Assembly (NCBI RefSeq): GCF_004331385.1
Contig: NZ_SJON01000013.1
Location: forward strand, 53,857 to 117,856
Direction: 5' to 3'
DNA: 64,000 nucleotides
From: Enterobacter quasihormaechei
GTDB taxonomy: Bacteria; Pseudomonadota; Gammaproteobacteria; Enterobacterales; Enterobacteriaceae
Shown: positions 29,973 to 41,122 of the stretch, one piece after another
Layout: each line of letters opens with the position of its first letter
Position numbering within the stretch: position 1 is the first letter of the stretch
Made by a program: the position numbers and the translations under genes
Notes under the pieces: generated by a model
Told to the model about the DNA's origin: nothing
Database searches by the model: none
The model's input: only the letters and a program-made list of their open reading frames with translations

Positions 29973-30458
29973 CTACTCAATGTCCAGCGCATCTTCGGAA
30001 AGGATAATCCCGGTATTATCGGCATAAAGATGGTCGCCGGAGAAGAAGGTTACCCCGCCGAAATTGACGCGCACGTCGCTTTCGCCGATGCCTTCACCCG
30101 CTGCGCCAACCGGAATGGCGGCAATGGCCTGAATACCGATATCCAGGTCTTCCAGATCGTCCACCTGGCGCACGGAGCCGTAGACCACAATCCCTTCCCA
30201 CTCGTTTTGCACAGCAAGGCGGGCGAGGTCTGCATCGATCAGTGCGCGGCGTACTGAACCGCCACCGTCCACCAGCAGGACGCGGCCACGGCCGTTCTCT
30301 TCGAGCAGATCGTACAGCAACCCGTTGTCCTCGAAACATTTCACCGTGATGATTTGCCCGCCAAATGACGACCGTCCGCCAAAGTTGGAAAACAGGGGTT
30401 CAACGACGTTGACATCTTCCTGGTAGATGTCGCAAAGCTCGGAGGTATCGTATTTCAT
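29973..30458 (-). CDS. rraA: Ribonuclease E inhibitor RraA
   Basis: A 161-residue protein matching E. coli RraA ([41 protein letters not shown]). It forms a ring-shaped trimer that binds the RNase E C-terminal scaffold and slows mRNA decay. The fold is related to HMG aldolases, but the family acts as a regulator here. It follows menA by 92 bp. Confidence 0.95.
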   Translation of the reverse strand: MKYDTSELCDIYQEDVNVVEPLFSNFGGRSSFGGQIITVKCFEDNGLLYDLLEENGRGRVLLVDGGGSVRRALIDADLARLAVQNEWEGIVVYGSVRQVDDLEDLDIGIQAIAAIPVGAAGEGIGESDVRVNFGGVTFFSGDHLYADNTGIILSEDALDIE

Positions 30459-30550
30459 AGGTTTAACGCTCTGTTGCTGCGAATGTGTTCAGTATATCGT
30501 GCGAAATGCGTTGTTGGCAAAATCATCAATTGTTAATTGATATTTGTCAG

Positions 30551-31471
30551 CTAACTCAGCGTCTGGCTTAAGACAATCCCGATGACGAACAGCAGGTTAG
30601 TCAGCAATGCGCCTTTTACCGTGCGTTCCAGCATCGGCGGCATGGCGGCCGGGCTAAGTTCACGCATCACGTAACGGGCCTGTTTAATCAACAGCGGTGC
30701 GGCGAGCACAAACAGCCAGCCCCACAGGCTGTGCAGAGAAATCAGGTTGAACAGCGCCAGGCAGACCAGCGCGCCGATGAGCAGGCAGGCGTGATAGCGG
30801 CGTGCATTCACCGGCCCCAGACGCACCGCAAGGGTGTTTTTACCGTTCTCGCGGTCGCTGTCGATGTCGCGCAGGTTATTGATATTTAGCACCGCTGTCG
30901 CCAGCAGGCCACAGGCGGTCGCGGGCAGGAACAGGGCAGGGATCACCGTATGTGCCTGCAAGTACCAGCTTCCCATCACGCTTAGCCAGCCGAAGAAAAC
31001 CAGCACGGAGATATCGCCCAGGCCAATATACCCGTAAGGGCGCGTGCCGACGGTATAGGTAATGGCCGCGATAATGGCGAGCAGGCCCAGCACCAGGAAG
31101 CCAATGAAGTCGCTGGTGGTTTTCGAGGCGACCGTCACCAGCGCCAGCCCGGACAGGCAAATTAACACCACGGTGATAATCAACGCCCGCTTCATCTGTG
31201 CCTGGGTGATCACCCCTTTTTGCATCCCGCGCAGCGGCCCGATACGGTCAGGCTTGTCGCTGCCTTTTACCGCATCGCCGTAATCGTTCGCGAGGTTAGA
31301 GAGGATTTGCAGCAGCCCGGCGGTAATGAGCGCCAGACCTGCTACCAGCGGATCGAAATGCCCCTGCCACCAGGCAAGCGCGGTGCCGACAATAATAGCG
31401 GCAAAAGCCAGAGGAAGCGTTTTAGGGCGCAGACTTTCGAGCCACGCCTGCGTACGGCTGATATCAGTCAT
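30551..31471 (-). CDS. menA: 1,4-dihydroxy-2-naphthoate polyprenyltransferase
   Basis: A 306-residue inner-membrane UbiA-family enzyme that attaches the octaprenyl chain to dihydroxynaphthoate in menaquinone synthesis. The two Asp-rich prenyl-pyrophosphate motifs are NDYGDAVKGSDKPDR and DIDSDRENGKNT, set in about eight to nine membrane segments. Located between rraA and the hslU terminator. Confidence 0.96.
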   Translation of the reverse strand: MTDISRTQAWLESLRPKTLPLAFAAIIVGTALAWWQGHFDPLVAGLALITAGLLQILSNLANDYGDAVKGSDKPDRIGPLRGMQKGVITQAQMKRALIITVVLICLSGLALVTVASKTTSDFIGFLVLGLLAIIAAITYTVGTRPYGYIGLGDISVLVFFGWLSVMGSWYLQAHTVIPALFLPATACGLLATAVLNINNLRDIDSDRENGKNTLAVRLGPVNARRYHACLLIGALVCLALFNLISLHSLWGWLFVLAAPLLIKQARYVMRELSPAAMPPMLERTVKGALLTNLLFVIGIVLSQTLS

Positions 31472-31486
31472 AGTTATTTAGCCAAT

Positions 31487-31512
31487 AAAAAATGGGGGCA
31501 ATAGCCCCCATC
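31487..31512 (-). terminator. Rho-independent terminator of hslVU
   Basis: On the minus strand ATGGGGGC-tatt-GCCCCCAT followed by TTTTTATT, an 8-bp perfect stem 29 bp past the hslU stop. Confidence 0.92.
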
Positions 31513-31540
31513 AACAGTGATGAAAATGCATTGAACGCGA

Positions 31541-32872
31541 TTATAGAATAAAACGGCTCAGATCTTCATCTGCCACTAACGCATCCAGGTGTTTGCTCAC
31601 ATAGTCTGCGTCAATGGTAATGCTTTGACCGTTAAGGTCGCTCGCATCATAAGAGATGTCTTCCATCAGGCGTTCCAGCACGGTGTGCAGACGACGCGCA
31701 CCGATGTTCTCGGTGGTCTCGTTGACCTGCCACGCGGCCTGGGCGATGCGCTTGATACCGTCATCGGTAAATTCAACGTTCACGCCTTCGGTCGCCATCA
31801 GCGCTTTGTACTGTACGGTCACAGAAGCGTTTGGCTCGGTCAGGATACGTTCGAAATCTTCGGTGGTCAGCGCCTGCAACTCAACGCGGATAGGCAGACG
31901 ACCCTGGAGTTCCGGGATCAGGTCAGACGGACTGGCAATCTGGAACGCACCGGAGGCGATAAACAGAATGTGGTCAGTCTTCACCATGCCGTGCTTGGTG
32001 GAAACGGTGCAACCTTCTACCAGCGGCAGCAGGTCGCGCTGAACACCTTCGCGGGAAACATCCGGGCCGGACGCGTTGCCGCGCTTACAGATTTTGTCGA
32101 TTTCGTCGATAAAGACGATACCGTGCTGCTCAACGGCGTCGATAGCGTCCTGTTTCAGCTCTTCCGGGTTAACCAGCTTCGCGGCTTCTTCTTCAATCAG
32201 CAGCTTCATCGCGTCTTTGATTTTCAGCTTACGCGCTTTCTGCTTCTGGCCGCCCAGGTTCTGGAACATGGACTGCAACTGGCTGGTCATCTCTTCCATG
32301 CCCGGAGGCGCCATGATTTCTACGCCCATCGGCGCAGCAGCGAGATCGATCTCAATCTCTTTATCGTCCAGTTCACCTTCGCGCAGCTTTTTGCGGAATG
32401 CCTGACGCGCAGCAGAAGGTTCAGCCTGCTGTTCAGCCTGTCCCCAGTTGTTTTTTGCCGGTGGGATCAGCACGTCGAGAATGCGCTCTTCGGCCATCTC
32501 TTCGGCGCGATAGCGGTTTTTCTCGATCGCCTGGACGCGCACCATCTTAATTGCCGAATCGGTCAAATCGCGGATGATGGAGTCCACTTCTTTACCCACA
32601 TAGCCCACTTCGGTGAACTTAGTGGCTTCCACTTTGATGAACGGCGCGTTAGCCAGCTTGGCCAGACGACGGGCGATTTCGGTTTTACCCACCCCGGTCG
32701 GGCCGATCATCAGAATGTTTTTCGGCGTCACTTCGTGGCGCAGCTCTTCGTCGAGCTGCATGCGACGCCAGCGGTTACGCAGTGCGATAGCCACGGAGCG
32801 CTTGGCGTTATCCTGGCCGATAATGTGTTTGTTCAGTTCGCTGACAATTTCGCGTGGGGTCATTTCAGACAT
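31541..32872 (-). CDS. hslU: HslU ATPase of the HslVU protease
   Basis: A 443-residue AAA+ unfoldase that feeds substrates to HslV. Walker A is GPTGVGKT (57-64) and Walker B IVFIDEID; the inserted intermediate domain and the C-terminal tail DLSRFIL that docks into HslV are present. It starts 9 bp after hslV, in one heat-shock operon. Confidence 0.98.
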   Translation of the reverse strand: MSEMTPREIVSELNKHIIGQDNAKRSVAIALRNRWRRMQLDEELRHEVTPKNILMIGPTGVGKTEIARRLAKLANAPFIKVEATKFTEVGYVGKEVDSIIRDLTDSAIKMVRVQAIEKNRYRAEEMAEERILDVLIPPAKNNWGQAEQQAEPSAARQAFRKKLREGELDDKEIEIDLAAAPMGVEIMAPPGMEEMTSQLQSMFQNLGGQKQKARKLKIKDAMKLLIEEEAAKLVNPEELKQDAIDAVEQHGIVFIDEIDKICKRGNASGPDVSREGVQRDLLPLVEGCTVSTKHGMVKTDHILFIASGAFQIASPSDLIPELQGRLPIRVELQALTTEDFERILTEPNASVTVQYKALMATEGVNVEFTDDGIKRIAQAAWQVNETTENIGARRLHTVLERLMEDISYDASDLNGQSITIDADYVSKHLDALVADEDLSRFIL

Positions 32873-32881
32873 GGGCGATCC

Positions 32882-33412
32882 TTACGCTTTGGAGGTCAAT
32901 TCTTCGATGGTGTGATTGTGGTTGGTATAGATGCAGATATCACCTGCAATATCCAACGCTTTCACCGCGATATCGCGCGCGTTCATGTCGGTATTTTCCA
33001 ACAGCGCACGGGCTGCGGCCTGGGCGTACGGGCCGCCAGAGCCGATGGCAATCAGGTCGTTTTCAGGCTGAACCACGTCACCGTTACCAGTGATGATCAG
33101 CGAGGCGTTTTCGTCGGCCACGGCCAGCAGCGCTTCGAGCTTGCGCAGCATGCGGTCGGTACGCCAGTCTTTTGCCAGCTCAACGGCGGCTTTCACCAGA
33201 TGACCCTGATGCATTTCCAGTTTGCGTTCAAACAGTTCAAACAGCGTGAAGGCATCCGCCGTGCCGCCCGCGAAACCGGCGATCACTTTGTCGTTATAAA
33301 GACGACGGACTTTCTTCACGTTGCCTTTCATGACGGTATTACCCAGCGTGGCCTGGCCATCACCGGCAATTACCACCTGGCCGTTACGGCGTACACTTAC
33401 TATTGTTGTCAC
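32882..33412 (-). CDS. hslV: HslV peptidase of the HslVU protease
   Basis: A 176-residue proteasome-like peptidase. After removal of Met1 the catalytic Thr is exposed ([14 protein letters not shown]). It forms a double hexamer that pairs with HslU. Transcription comes from the sigma32-type promoter just upstream, and a hairpin in the leader probably protects the mRNA. Confidence 0.98.
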   Translation of the reverse strand: MTTIVSVRRNGQVVIAGDGQATLGNTVMKGNVKKVRRLYNDKVIAGFAGGTADAFTLFELFERKLEMHQGHLVKAAVELAKDWRTDRMLRKLEALLAVADENASLIITGNGDVVQPENDLIAIGSGGPYAQAAARALLENTDMNARDIAVKALDIAGDICIYTNHNHTIEELTSKA

Positions 33413-33447
33413 GAGCAGACCCCCTGGTTACAGATTCGGGAAACAGA

Positions 33448-33471
33448 AGCCCTGAGCCTGTGCTCAGGGCT
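33448..33471 (-). other. 5'-leader hairpin of the hslVU mRNA
   Basis: AGCCCTGAGC-loop-GCTCAGGGCT, a 10-bp perfect stem with a 4-nt loop between promoter and hslV. No U-tract follows, so it is a leader structure and not a terminator; such a stem-loop is associated with hslVU mRNA stability in E. coli. Confidence 0.7.
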
Positions 33472-33483
33472 GAATTAAATGAT

Positions 33484-33511
33484 AGATGGGGGGGATTTCG
33501 GGGGTTTCAAC
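33484..33511 (-). promoter_or_regulatory. Sigma32 heat-shock promoter of hslVU
   Basis: On the minus strand GTTGAAAC (-35) and CCCCATCT (-10) are separated by a C-rich spacer of about 12-13 bp, matching the sigma32 consensus CTTGAAA/CCCCATNT. The -35 element overlaps the ftsN stop codon. Confidence 0.85.
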
Positions 33512-34475
33512 CCCCGGAGGCGAGTCGAATGCAGTTTGTGTGGCCAGCCACTTTCAAACGGGAAATGGTGCCGTCTGCGTTTTCTTTGCCTTTGACCGGG
33601 CCAATCACCACGCGATTCCAGCCGTTATTGGTGGTAATGCGTGAGTCAAATCCTTCAAATGCCAGCTGAGCACGCACCGTTTCGGCCTGCTCGGCGCCTT
33701 TAAACGAGCCGCACTGAACCATCCAGCGGCGTTCATCTTTTTTCTCCGCCGTCTGCTTCGGCGCCTCGGTCTCTTTGGTGACCGGGGCAGCCTGCTGCGT
33801 TTTTGGCTGTTGCGCAGTGGTATGCGCAGGCGTCTGCAACAGATCCTGATACGGCTGTGCCGTTTGCTTCTGCGGCTGCGCTTTCGGCTGCTGCTGGACA
33901 GGCTGCGTTTGCACGGTACGCGTCTGTTGCTGCGGTTGGGTGCGCGGCTGCTGTACCGGCTGCGTTTGCGTCCACTGTTGCTGCTGCGTTTGCTGCTGAG
34001 CCTGACGCTGGCGCTGCAACGTTTGCTGACGCTGCGCCGGGGTTTGTTCGTTCCACGGCACTTCGTTCAGCTGCGTAGGCTGCTGGCGCATGTCTGCCTG
34101 CATCTGAGCGAGCAACTGACGCTGTTCGTCCGTCAGCTGATCGGCATTCTTCACTTCACCCCCGGCAGAAGGTTCGGTAGGCGCACGTACGCCTGGCTGG
34201 CGGCTTTCCAGCTCTTTAATGTAGCGCCAGCGCTCTTCAGGCTTCGGAGGCAGGCCGTTACCGACGACCTTGTTGCCCTGAAGGGCTTCAGACTCTTCTT
34301 TTTTATGGTGCGTAATGAAGTAGAGGCCGCCAATAAAGGCCACCAGCACGGCCGCAGCAATGGCGACCATGGCTGGAGAGACAGCAGACAGGCTACGTTG
34401 CTTGCTTTTTGAACTACTCTTTTTGCGTCGCGAAGGTGCCGGCTGGCCGCGACGTACATAATCTCGTTGTGCCAC
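33507..34475 (-). CDS. ftsN: Cell division protein FtsN
   Basis: A 322-residue bitopic divisome protein that triggers septal wall synthesis. It has a short cytosolic tail with basic residues, one membrane segment (about 33-54), a long Q-rich periplasmic linker (about 110-235) and a C-terminal SPOR domain (from RRWMVQCGSF to the end) that binds denuded septal peptidoglycan. The linker is expanded and more Gln/Thr/Pro-repetitive than in E. coli (several TQPVQQ-type repeats) while both ends are conserved. Confidence 0.96.
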   Translation of the reverse strand: MAQRDYVRRGQPAPSRRKKSSSKSKQRSLSAVSPAMVAIAAAVLVAFIGGLYFITHHKKEESEALQGNKVVGNGLPPKPEERWRYIKELESRQPGVRAPTEPSAGGEVKNADQLTDEQRQLLAQMQADMRQQPTQLNEVPWNEQTPAQRQQTLQRQRQAQQQTQQQQWTQTQPVQQPRTQPQQQTRTVQTQPVQQQPKAQPQKQTAQPYQDLLQTPAHTTAQQPKTQQAAPVTKETEAPKQTAEKKDERRWMVQCGSFKGAEQAETVRAQLAFEGFDSRITTNNGWNRVVIGPVKGKENADGTISRLKVAGHTNCIRLASGG

Positions 34476-34567
34476 TATCGTTTCGCTGTATTTATTCGTT
34501 CGTCAGCCCGCCATGTTACTTAAGCGACGGGGCTTTGACCAGATAAGGGTGTAGAAAGGTATTTACT

Positions 34568-35593
34568 TTAAGTTAATGCCTGGGTAGAGCCGCGCACAAT
34601 CAGCTCACAATCCAGTAGCCGTGACCCGCTGCTAACTGTTTGACCGTGCAGCTGATCCAGCAAAAGCAGCATCGCTTCCCGGCCAATGTCATACCGCGGT
34701 TGTGCAACGGTCGAAAGCGGCGGATCGCAAAATTCCGAAAGCGAAATATTATCAAAGCCGATAATCGACAGGTCCTGCGGCACGCGAAGGCCGTGACGTT
34801 TGGCGTAAGATAATGCGCCCAGCGCCATCACGTCGCTGTGGCAGAACACCGCGGTAGGCGGTTCTGGCAAGGCCAGCAATTTTTCCAGCGCCTGCCCGCC
34901 CGCTTCAAAGGTGAAATCACCGCGCGCAATGTAGTGCGGATCGACGATAGCCCCGGTACGGCGCAGCGCCTGAACGTAGCCCTGCAACCGGTAATGACAC
35001 AAGGGCATCTCTTCTGGCCCGGCAATACACCCGATACGCTTATGCCCCAGCTCCTGAAGATAGTTCACGGCGTTGAACGCGGCGGTGAGGTTGTCGATAT
35101 GTACGGTCGGCAGCTCCAGCTCCGGCGCAAACTCGTTCGCCATGACCATCGGCGGTAGATTGCGCTGTTCTTCGATGCTGGCATCAAACGGCAGGCGCGA
35201 GCCAAGCAGCAGCATGCCGTCAATCTGCTTGGTGATGATCAGGTCGATAAACGTTTTTTCCTGCTGGTTCTGGTGGGCACAGTCACCAATCAGCACCAGA
35301 TAGCCCTGGGCGGCGGCGGTAACCTCAATGCCGCGAATAATTTCGCTGAAGAAGGGATCGCAGATGTCCGGCACGATCACCAGGATGGTGCGGGATTCAT
35401 TGCGTTTAACGTTGCGCCCCATGGCTTGCGGGAAATAACCCACCTCAAGCGCCGCCTTTTCAACCCGGTTTCGGGTTGCCTGGGAGACTTTGTCAGGGTT
35501 CATCAATGCGCGGGACACGGTTGCTGTTGAGACTTGTGCTTTCTCGGCAACGTCTTTCATGGTCGCCGAGGCAACCTCTTTCCTGGACTTCAA
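34568..35593 (-). CDS. cytR: Nucleoside-uptake repressor CytR (LacI family)
   Basis: A 341-residue LacI-type repressor. The N-terminal helix-turn-helix is MKDVAEKAQVSTATVSRAL (12-30), followed by the hinge and a periplasmic-binding-like cytidine sensor. CytR acts with CRP to repress nucleoside uptake and catabolic genes and is displaced by cytidine. Monocistronic between priA and ftsN, as in E. coli. Confidence 0.97.
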   Translation of the reverse strand: MKSRKEVASATMKDVAEKAQVSTATVSRALMNPDKVSQATRNRVEKAALEVGYFPQAMGRNVKRNESRTILVIVPDICDPFFSEIIRGIEVTAAAQGYLVLIGDCAHQNQQEKTFIDLIITKQIDGMLLLGSRLPFDASIEEQRNLPPMVMANEFAPELELPTVHIDNLTAAFNAVNYLQELGHKRIGCIAGPEEMPLCHYRLQGYVQALRRTGAIVDPHYIARGDFTFEAGGQALEKLLALPEPPTAVFCHSDVMALGALSYAKRHGLRVPQDLSIIGFDNISLSEFCDPPLSTVAQPRYDIGREAMLLLLDQLHGQTVSSGSRLLDCELIVRGSTQALT

Positions 35594-35712
35594 CGTCTTC
35601 TCCTCGCCTGAACACCGAACTGCTTACAGCACCATTTTTACAGATAGTTAATGGAATCGGTTACAGAATTTTCATAAAAAGTGTGAGGCGAGTTAAATTT
35701 TTCGATCCGCAT

Positions 35713-38037
<2,325 letters not shown>

Positions 38038-38108
38038 TTACATTCAACATCGCGTGGTGTCTGGCGTTAGGGCTGGAAGAGCGACGCGGCCTTAACTGAG
38101 GTTCTCCC

Positions 38109-38321
38109 ATGAAAAAAGATATTCACCCGAAATACGAAATGATTACTGCAAACTGCTCTTGCGGTAACTCTATCCAGATCCGCTCCACCGTGGGTCACGA
38201 TCTGAACCTGGACGTGTGCGGCAAATGCCACCCGTTCTACACTGGTAAGCAGCGTGATGTTGCAACCGGTGGCCGTGTTGACCGCTTCAACAAGCGTTTC
38301 AGCATCCCGGGCGCTAAATAA
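38109..38321 (+). CDS. rpmE: Ribosomal protein L31 (zinc-binding form)
   Basis: A 70-residue large-subunit protein with the zinc ligands C16, C18, C37 and C40 (CSCGN and VCGKCH), so it is the C+ form used in zinc-replete cells. It bridges the two ribosomal subunits. The leader is about 70-100 bp, and a clear terminator follows. Confidence 0.98.
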   Translation: MKKDIHPKYEMITANCSCGNSIQIRSTVGHDLNLDVCGKCHPFYTGKQRDVATGGRVDRFNKRFSIPGAK

Positions 38322-38332
38322 GCATCCAGAAG

Positions 38333-38357
38333 AAACCGCCTCCGGGCGGTTTTTTTG
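38333..38357 (+). terminator. Rho-independent terminator of rpmE
   Basis: ACCGCC-tccg-GGCGGT stem followed by seven T. Confidence 0.92.
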
Positions 38358-38641
38358 TGCATGTAATATCTCACCTGAATTAATTTTAAATTTATATTCC
38401 CACTTTAAATATATATTTTAAATTTCCCGAAAAATAAACATCGTCATTCATTATAATCCTATTTATACGGATAGTGAGCTTTATCTCTGTATTCTTGGCC
38501 TGTTTGCCATTTTATCGCCTTACATGGCAATAAATAAAAGGTTTCCCTCTGCGGGTAAAATTACACTGCGCTCGACATATATTCTTATTTGCCATTTGAG
38601 CAGCGATGGCTTTCAGGGTGTATTTACGTGAGGGAAAAAGG
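38358..38641 (+). promoter_or_regulatory. AT-rich upstream region of the KdgM-type porin gene
   Basis: Together with the rpmE terminator this makes a 320-bp gap without a gene. It is strikingly AT-rich (for example TTTAAATATATATTTTAAAT near 38403), in contrast to the GC-rich neighbours. That composition fits H-NS silencing and tight regulation of the porin gene; no specific operator could be assigned with confidence. Confidence 0.4.
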
Positions 38642-39322
38642 ATGAAGCTGAAGCAATTGTTATTCGTGCTTCCATTACTATCGTGCGCGGCGCAGGCGGG
38701 GTATGTGGATTACCGACACGAGTATTACGATGATGGACGTAACTATGATCGTGTGTACATGTCACACCGTTTTGGTACGGGCTTTGGGGTAGCTGTAGAG
38801 GCCGTCTCACGCTCCGATGAAAAGCAATCTAATGATGCGCTCACTAATATGGAGAGCAACAGCAACGAATATACTGCCAGCTATCAGTTCACCTGGCAGG
38901 GATTTATCTGGCAGCCGGGTGTCGCCGTTGAAATGGGCGACGATATGGCTATTTATAAACCGTATTTACGCGTGCAGTATAATATTAACGAAAGCTGGTG
39001 GACGGCGTTCCGTTATCGTTCTGAATATACTCGCCGTAATGCAGACGGTAAAGATGATCGTATGGTATATCGCCCGGAAATGTGGCTGGGATATAATATC
39101 GACAACTGGATGTTCGAACTGAACGGAATTTATAAGTTCGCCGACAATGAAGATCTGTATAACAACAAAAAAGAGGATTATGAATATAACTTCCGCGTGG
39201 CGTATAACATCGATTCGTGGGTGCCATTTGTGGAAGTGGGTAATGTCTCTTCCGGCTACAACACCGCTACCACTGACGACCGACAGACGCGTCTGCGTGT
39301 CGGCTTAGGCTACAACTTCTGA
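38642..39322 (+). CDS. KdgM-family oligosaccharide porin
   Basis: A 226-residue outer-membrane protein. Signal peptide 1-19 (MKLKQLLFVLPLLSCAAQA) precedes a mature part with alternating aromatic strands and a terminal Phe (LRVGLGYNF), as in monomeric 12-stranded KdgM/NanC/OmpL porins for acidic oligosaccharides such as oligogalacturonate. The start at 38642 is the ATG behind AAAAAGG. It stands alone between rpmE and metJ with no sugar-acid genes beside it, so the substrate is unknown. Confidence 0.85.
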   Translation: MKLKQLLFVLPLLSCAAQAGYVDYRHEYYDDGRNYDRVYMSHRFGTGFGVAVEAVSRSDEKQSNDALTNMESNSNEYTASYQFTWQGFIWQPGVAVEMGDDMAIYKPYLRVQYNINESWWTAFRYRSEYTRRNADGKDDRMVYRPEMWLGYNIDNWMFELNGIYKFADNEDLYNNKKEDYEYNFRVAYNIDSWVPFVEVGNVSSGYNTATTDDRQTRLRVGLGYNF

Positions 39323-39328
39323 GAAACC

Positions 39329-39354
39329 ATCCCGCTGAGTACTCTCAGCGGGAT
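39329..39354. terminator. Perfect hairpin between the porin gene and metJ
   Basis: ATCCCGCTGAG-tact-CTCAGCGGGAT, an 11-bp perfect stem in the 42-bp convergent gap. It lacks a T run on either side, so it probably forms the 3' end of both mRNAs with help from Rho or processing. Confidence 0.6.
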
Positions 39355-39364
39355 CGCACCGCAG

Positions 39365-39682
39365 TTAGTATTCCCACGTCTCCGGGTCGATGCCCAGCTC
39401 ACGCATGATCACCTTCGCCTCTTCCGGGATTTCGTCACTGCGCTCTTTGCGCAGATCTTCATCGTTTGGCAACGGTTGACCAGTAAACGCATGCAGGAAC
39501 GCTTCGCACAGCAGTTCGCTGTTGGTGGCGTGACGCAGGTTGTTCACCTGACGACGCGTGCGTTCATCGGTGAGGATCTTCAACACCTTCAGAGGAATGG
39601 AAACCGTAATTTTCTTGACTTGCTCACTCTTCTTACCGTGCTCAGCGTATGGGCTGATATATTCGCCGCTCCATTCAGCCAT
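39365..39682 (-). CDS. metJ: Methionine repressor MetJ
   Basis: A 105-residue ribbon-helix-helix repressor that uses S-adenosylmethionine as corepressor. The DNA-contacting strand KKITVSIP and the helices after it match E. coli MetJ closely. It reads divergently from metB, with tandem met boxes in the shared 277-bp interval. Confidence 0.98.
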   Translation of the reverse strand: MAEWSGEYISPYAEHGKKSEQVKKITVSIPLKVLKILTDERTRRQVNNLRHATNSELLCEAFLHAFTGQPLPNDEDLRKERSDEIPEEAKVIMRELGIDPETWEY

Positions 39683-39866
39683 GAGATACCTTTAATCCTC
39701 TCAGTCATTAATCTAAAGGCGCAAAACCGGTAACTGACGGGTTTTGAACCGTAATCTTGCGTAGTTTACCGTAGAGACGATACCGAGGCACGGATATTGC
39801 CGCTGTAGCGTGTCCTAAAGCATATAATTTTAACGGCTATTTGCGCATTGCTCAATCTATACGCAA

Positions 39867-39898
39867 AGAAGTTTAGATGTCCAGATGTATTGACGTCC
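39867..39898. promoter_or_regulatory. MetJ operator at metB/metJ (four tandem met boxes)
   Basis: Adjacent 8-mers AGAAGTTT, AGATGTCC, AGATGTAT and TGACGTCC resemble the met box AGACGTCT. This is the cooperative array at which MetJ-SAM represses metBL and metJ. Confidence 0.88.
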
Positions 39899-39959
39899 AT
39901 ACTTTCAATGTTTACTCTGGTGCCTGACTTTTCACCTCATTCGCCAGGAAGCCCTCACC

Positions 39960-41120
39960 ATGACGCGTAAACAGGCCACCATCGCAGTGCGTAGCGGATT
40001 GAATGATGACGAGCAGTACGGCTGCGTTGTCCCGCCGATTCATCTCTCCAGTACCTACAATTTCACCGGATTTAATGAACCCCGCGCGCATGATTACTCG
40101 CGTCGCGGCAATCCTACGCGTGACGTCACTCAGCGCGCGCTGGCGGAACTGGAAGGCGGCGCGGGTGCGGTATTAACCAATACCGGCATGTCTGCTATTC
40201 ACCTGGTGACCACGGTGTTCCTGAAGCCTGGCGATCTGCTTGTAGCACCGCACGACTGTTACGGCGGCAGCTATCGTCTTTTTGACAGCCTGGCAAAGCG
40301 TGGCTGCTATCGCGTGCTGTTTGTCGATCAAAACGACGAACAGGCGCTGAAACAGGCGCTTGCCGAGCAGCCGAAGCTGGTTCTGGTGGAAAGTCCAAGC
40401 AATCCATTGTTGCGCGTTGTCGACATTGCGAAAATTTGTCAGCTCGCAAGGGATGCGGGAGCGATAAGTGTAGTGGATAATACGTTCCTCAGTCCGGCCC
40501 TTCAGAACCCACTGGCACTGGGTGCCGATCTGGTGTTGCATTCATGCACTAAATATCTGAACGGCCATTCTGACGTGGTGGCGGGCGTGGTGATTGCAAA
40601 AGATCCCGACGTTGTCACGGAACTGGCATGGTGGGCCAATAATATCGGCGTCACCGCGGGCGCGTTCGACAGCTACCTGCTGTTGCGCGGCATCCGCACG
40701 CTGTCGCCGCGTATGGACGTGGCGCAGCGCAATGCCCAGGCGATCGTGGATTTCCTGCAAACCCAGCCGCTGGTGAAGAAGCTTTATCACCCGTCGCTGC
40801 CGGAAAACCAGGGGCACGAGATCGCCGCGCGTCAGCAGAAGGGATTTGGCGCGATGTTAAGTTTTGAACTGGATGGTGACGAGCAAACGCTGCGTCGCTT
40901 CCTGAGCGGGCTGTCATTGTTTACGCTGGCGGAATCCTTAGGGGGAGTTGAGAGCTTGATCTCCCACGCCGCAACCATGACGCACGCAGGTATGGCACCG
41001 GAAGCACGTGCCGCCGCCGGGATTTCCGAGACGCTGCTGCGTATCTCGACCGGTATTGAAGATTCTGAAGATTTAATTGCCGACCTGGAAAATGGCTTCC
41101 GGGTCGCAGCCAAGGGGTAA
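39960..41120 (+). CDS. metB: Cystathionine gamma-synthase
   Basis: Joins O-succinylhomoserine and cysteine to cystathionine, with PLP. The 386-residue protein has the family length, and the PLP lysine is K198 in SCTKYLNGHSD. It lies two bases upstream of metL, so metBL is one operon under MetJ control. Confidence 0.97.
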   Translation: MTRKQATIAVRSGLNDDEQYGCVVPPIHLSSTYNFTGFNEPRAHDYSRRGNPTRDVTQRALAELEGGAGAVLTNTGMSAIHLVTTVFLKPGDLLVAPHDCYGGSYRLFDSLAKRGCYRVLFVDQNDEQALKQALAEQPKLVLVESPSNPLLRVVDIAKICQLARDAGAISVVDNTFLSPALQNPLALGADLVLHSCTKYLNGHSDVVAGVVIAKDPDVVTELAWWANNIGVTAGAFDSYLLLRGIRTLSPRMDVAQRNAQAIVDFLQTQPLVKKLYHPSLPENQGHEIAARQQKGFGAMLSFELDGDEQTLRRFLSGLSLFTLAESLGGVESLISHAATMTHAGMAPEARAAAGISETLLRISTGIEDSEDLIADLENGFRVAAKG

Positions 41121-41122
41121 TC

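Noticed and set aside
31589..33478. A 629-codon open frame on the plus strand opposite hslU and hslV
   Set aside because: It is fully antisense to two well-conserved genes, has no ribosome-binding site or recognisable domain, and reads as His/Arg/Phe-rich sequence typical of the complement of GC-rich coding DNA.
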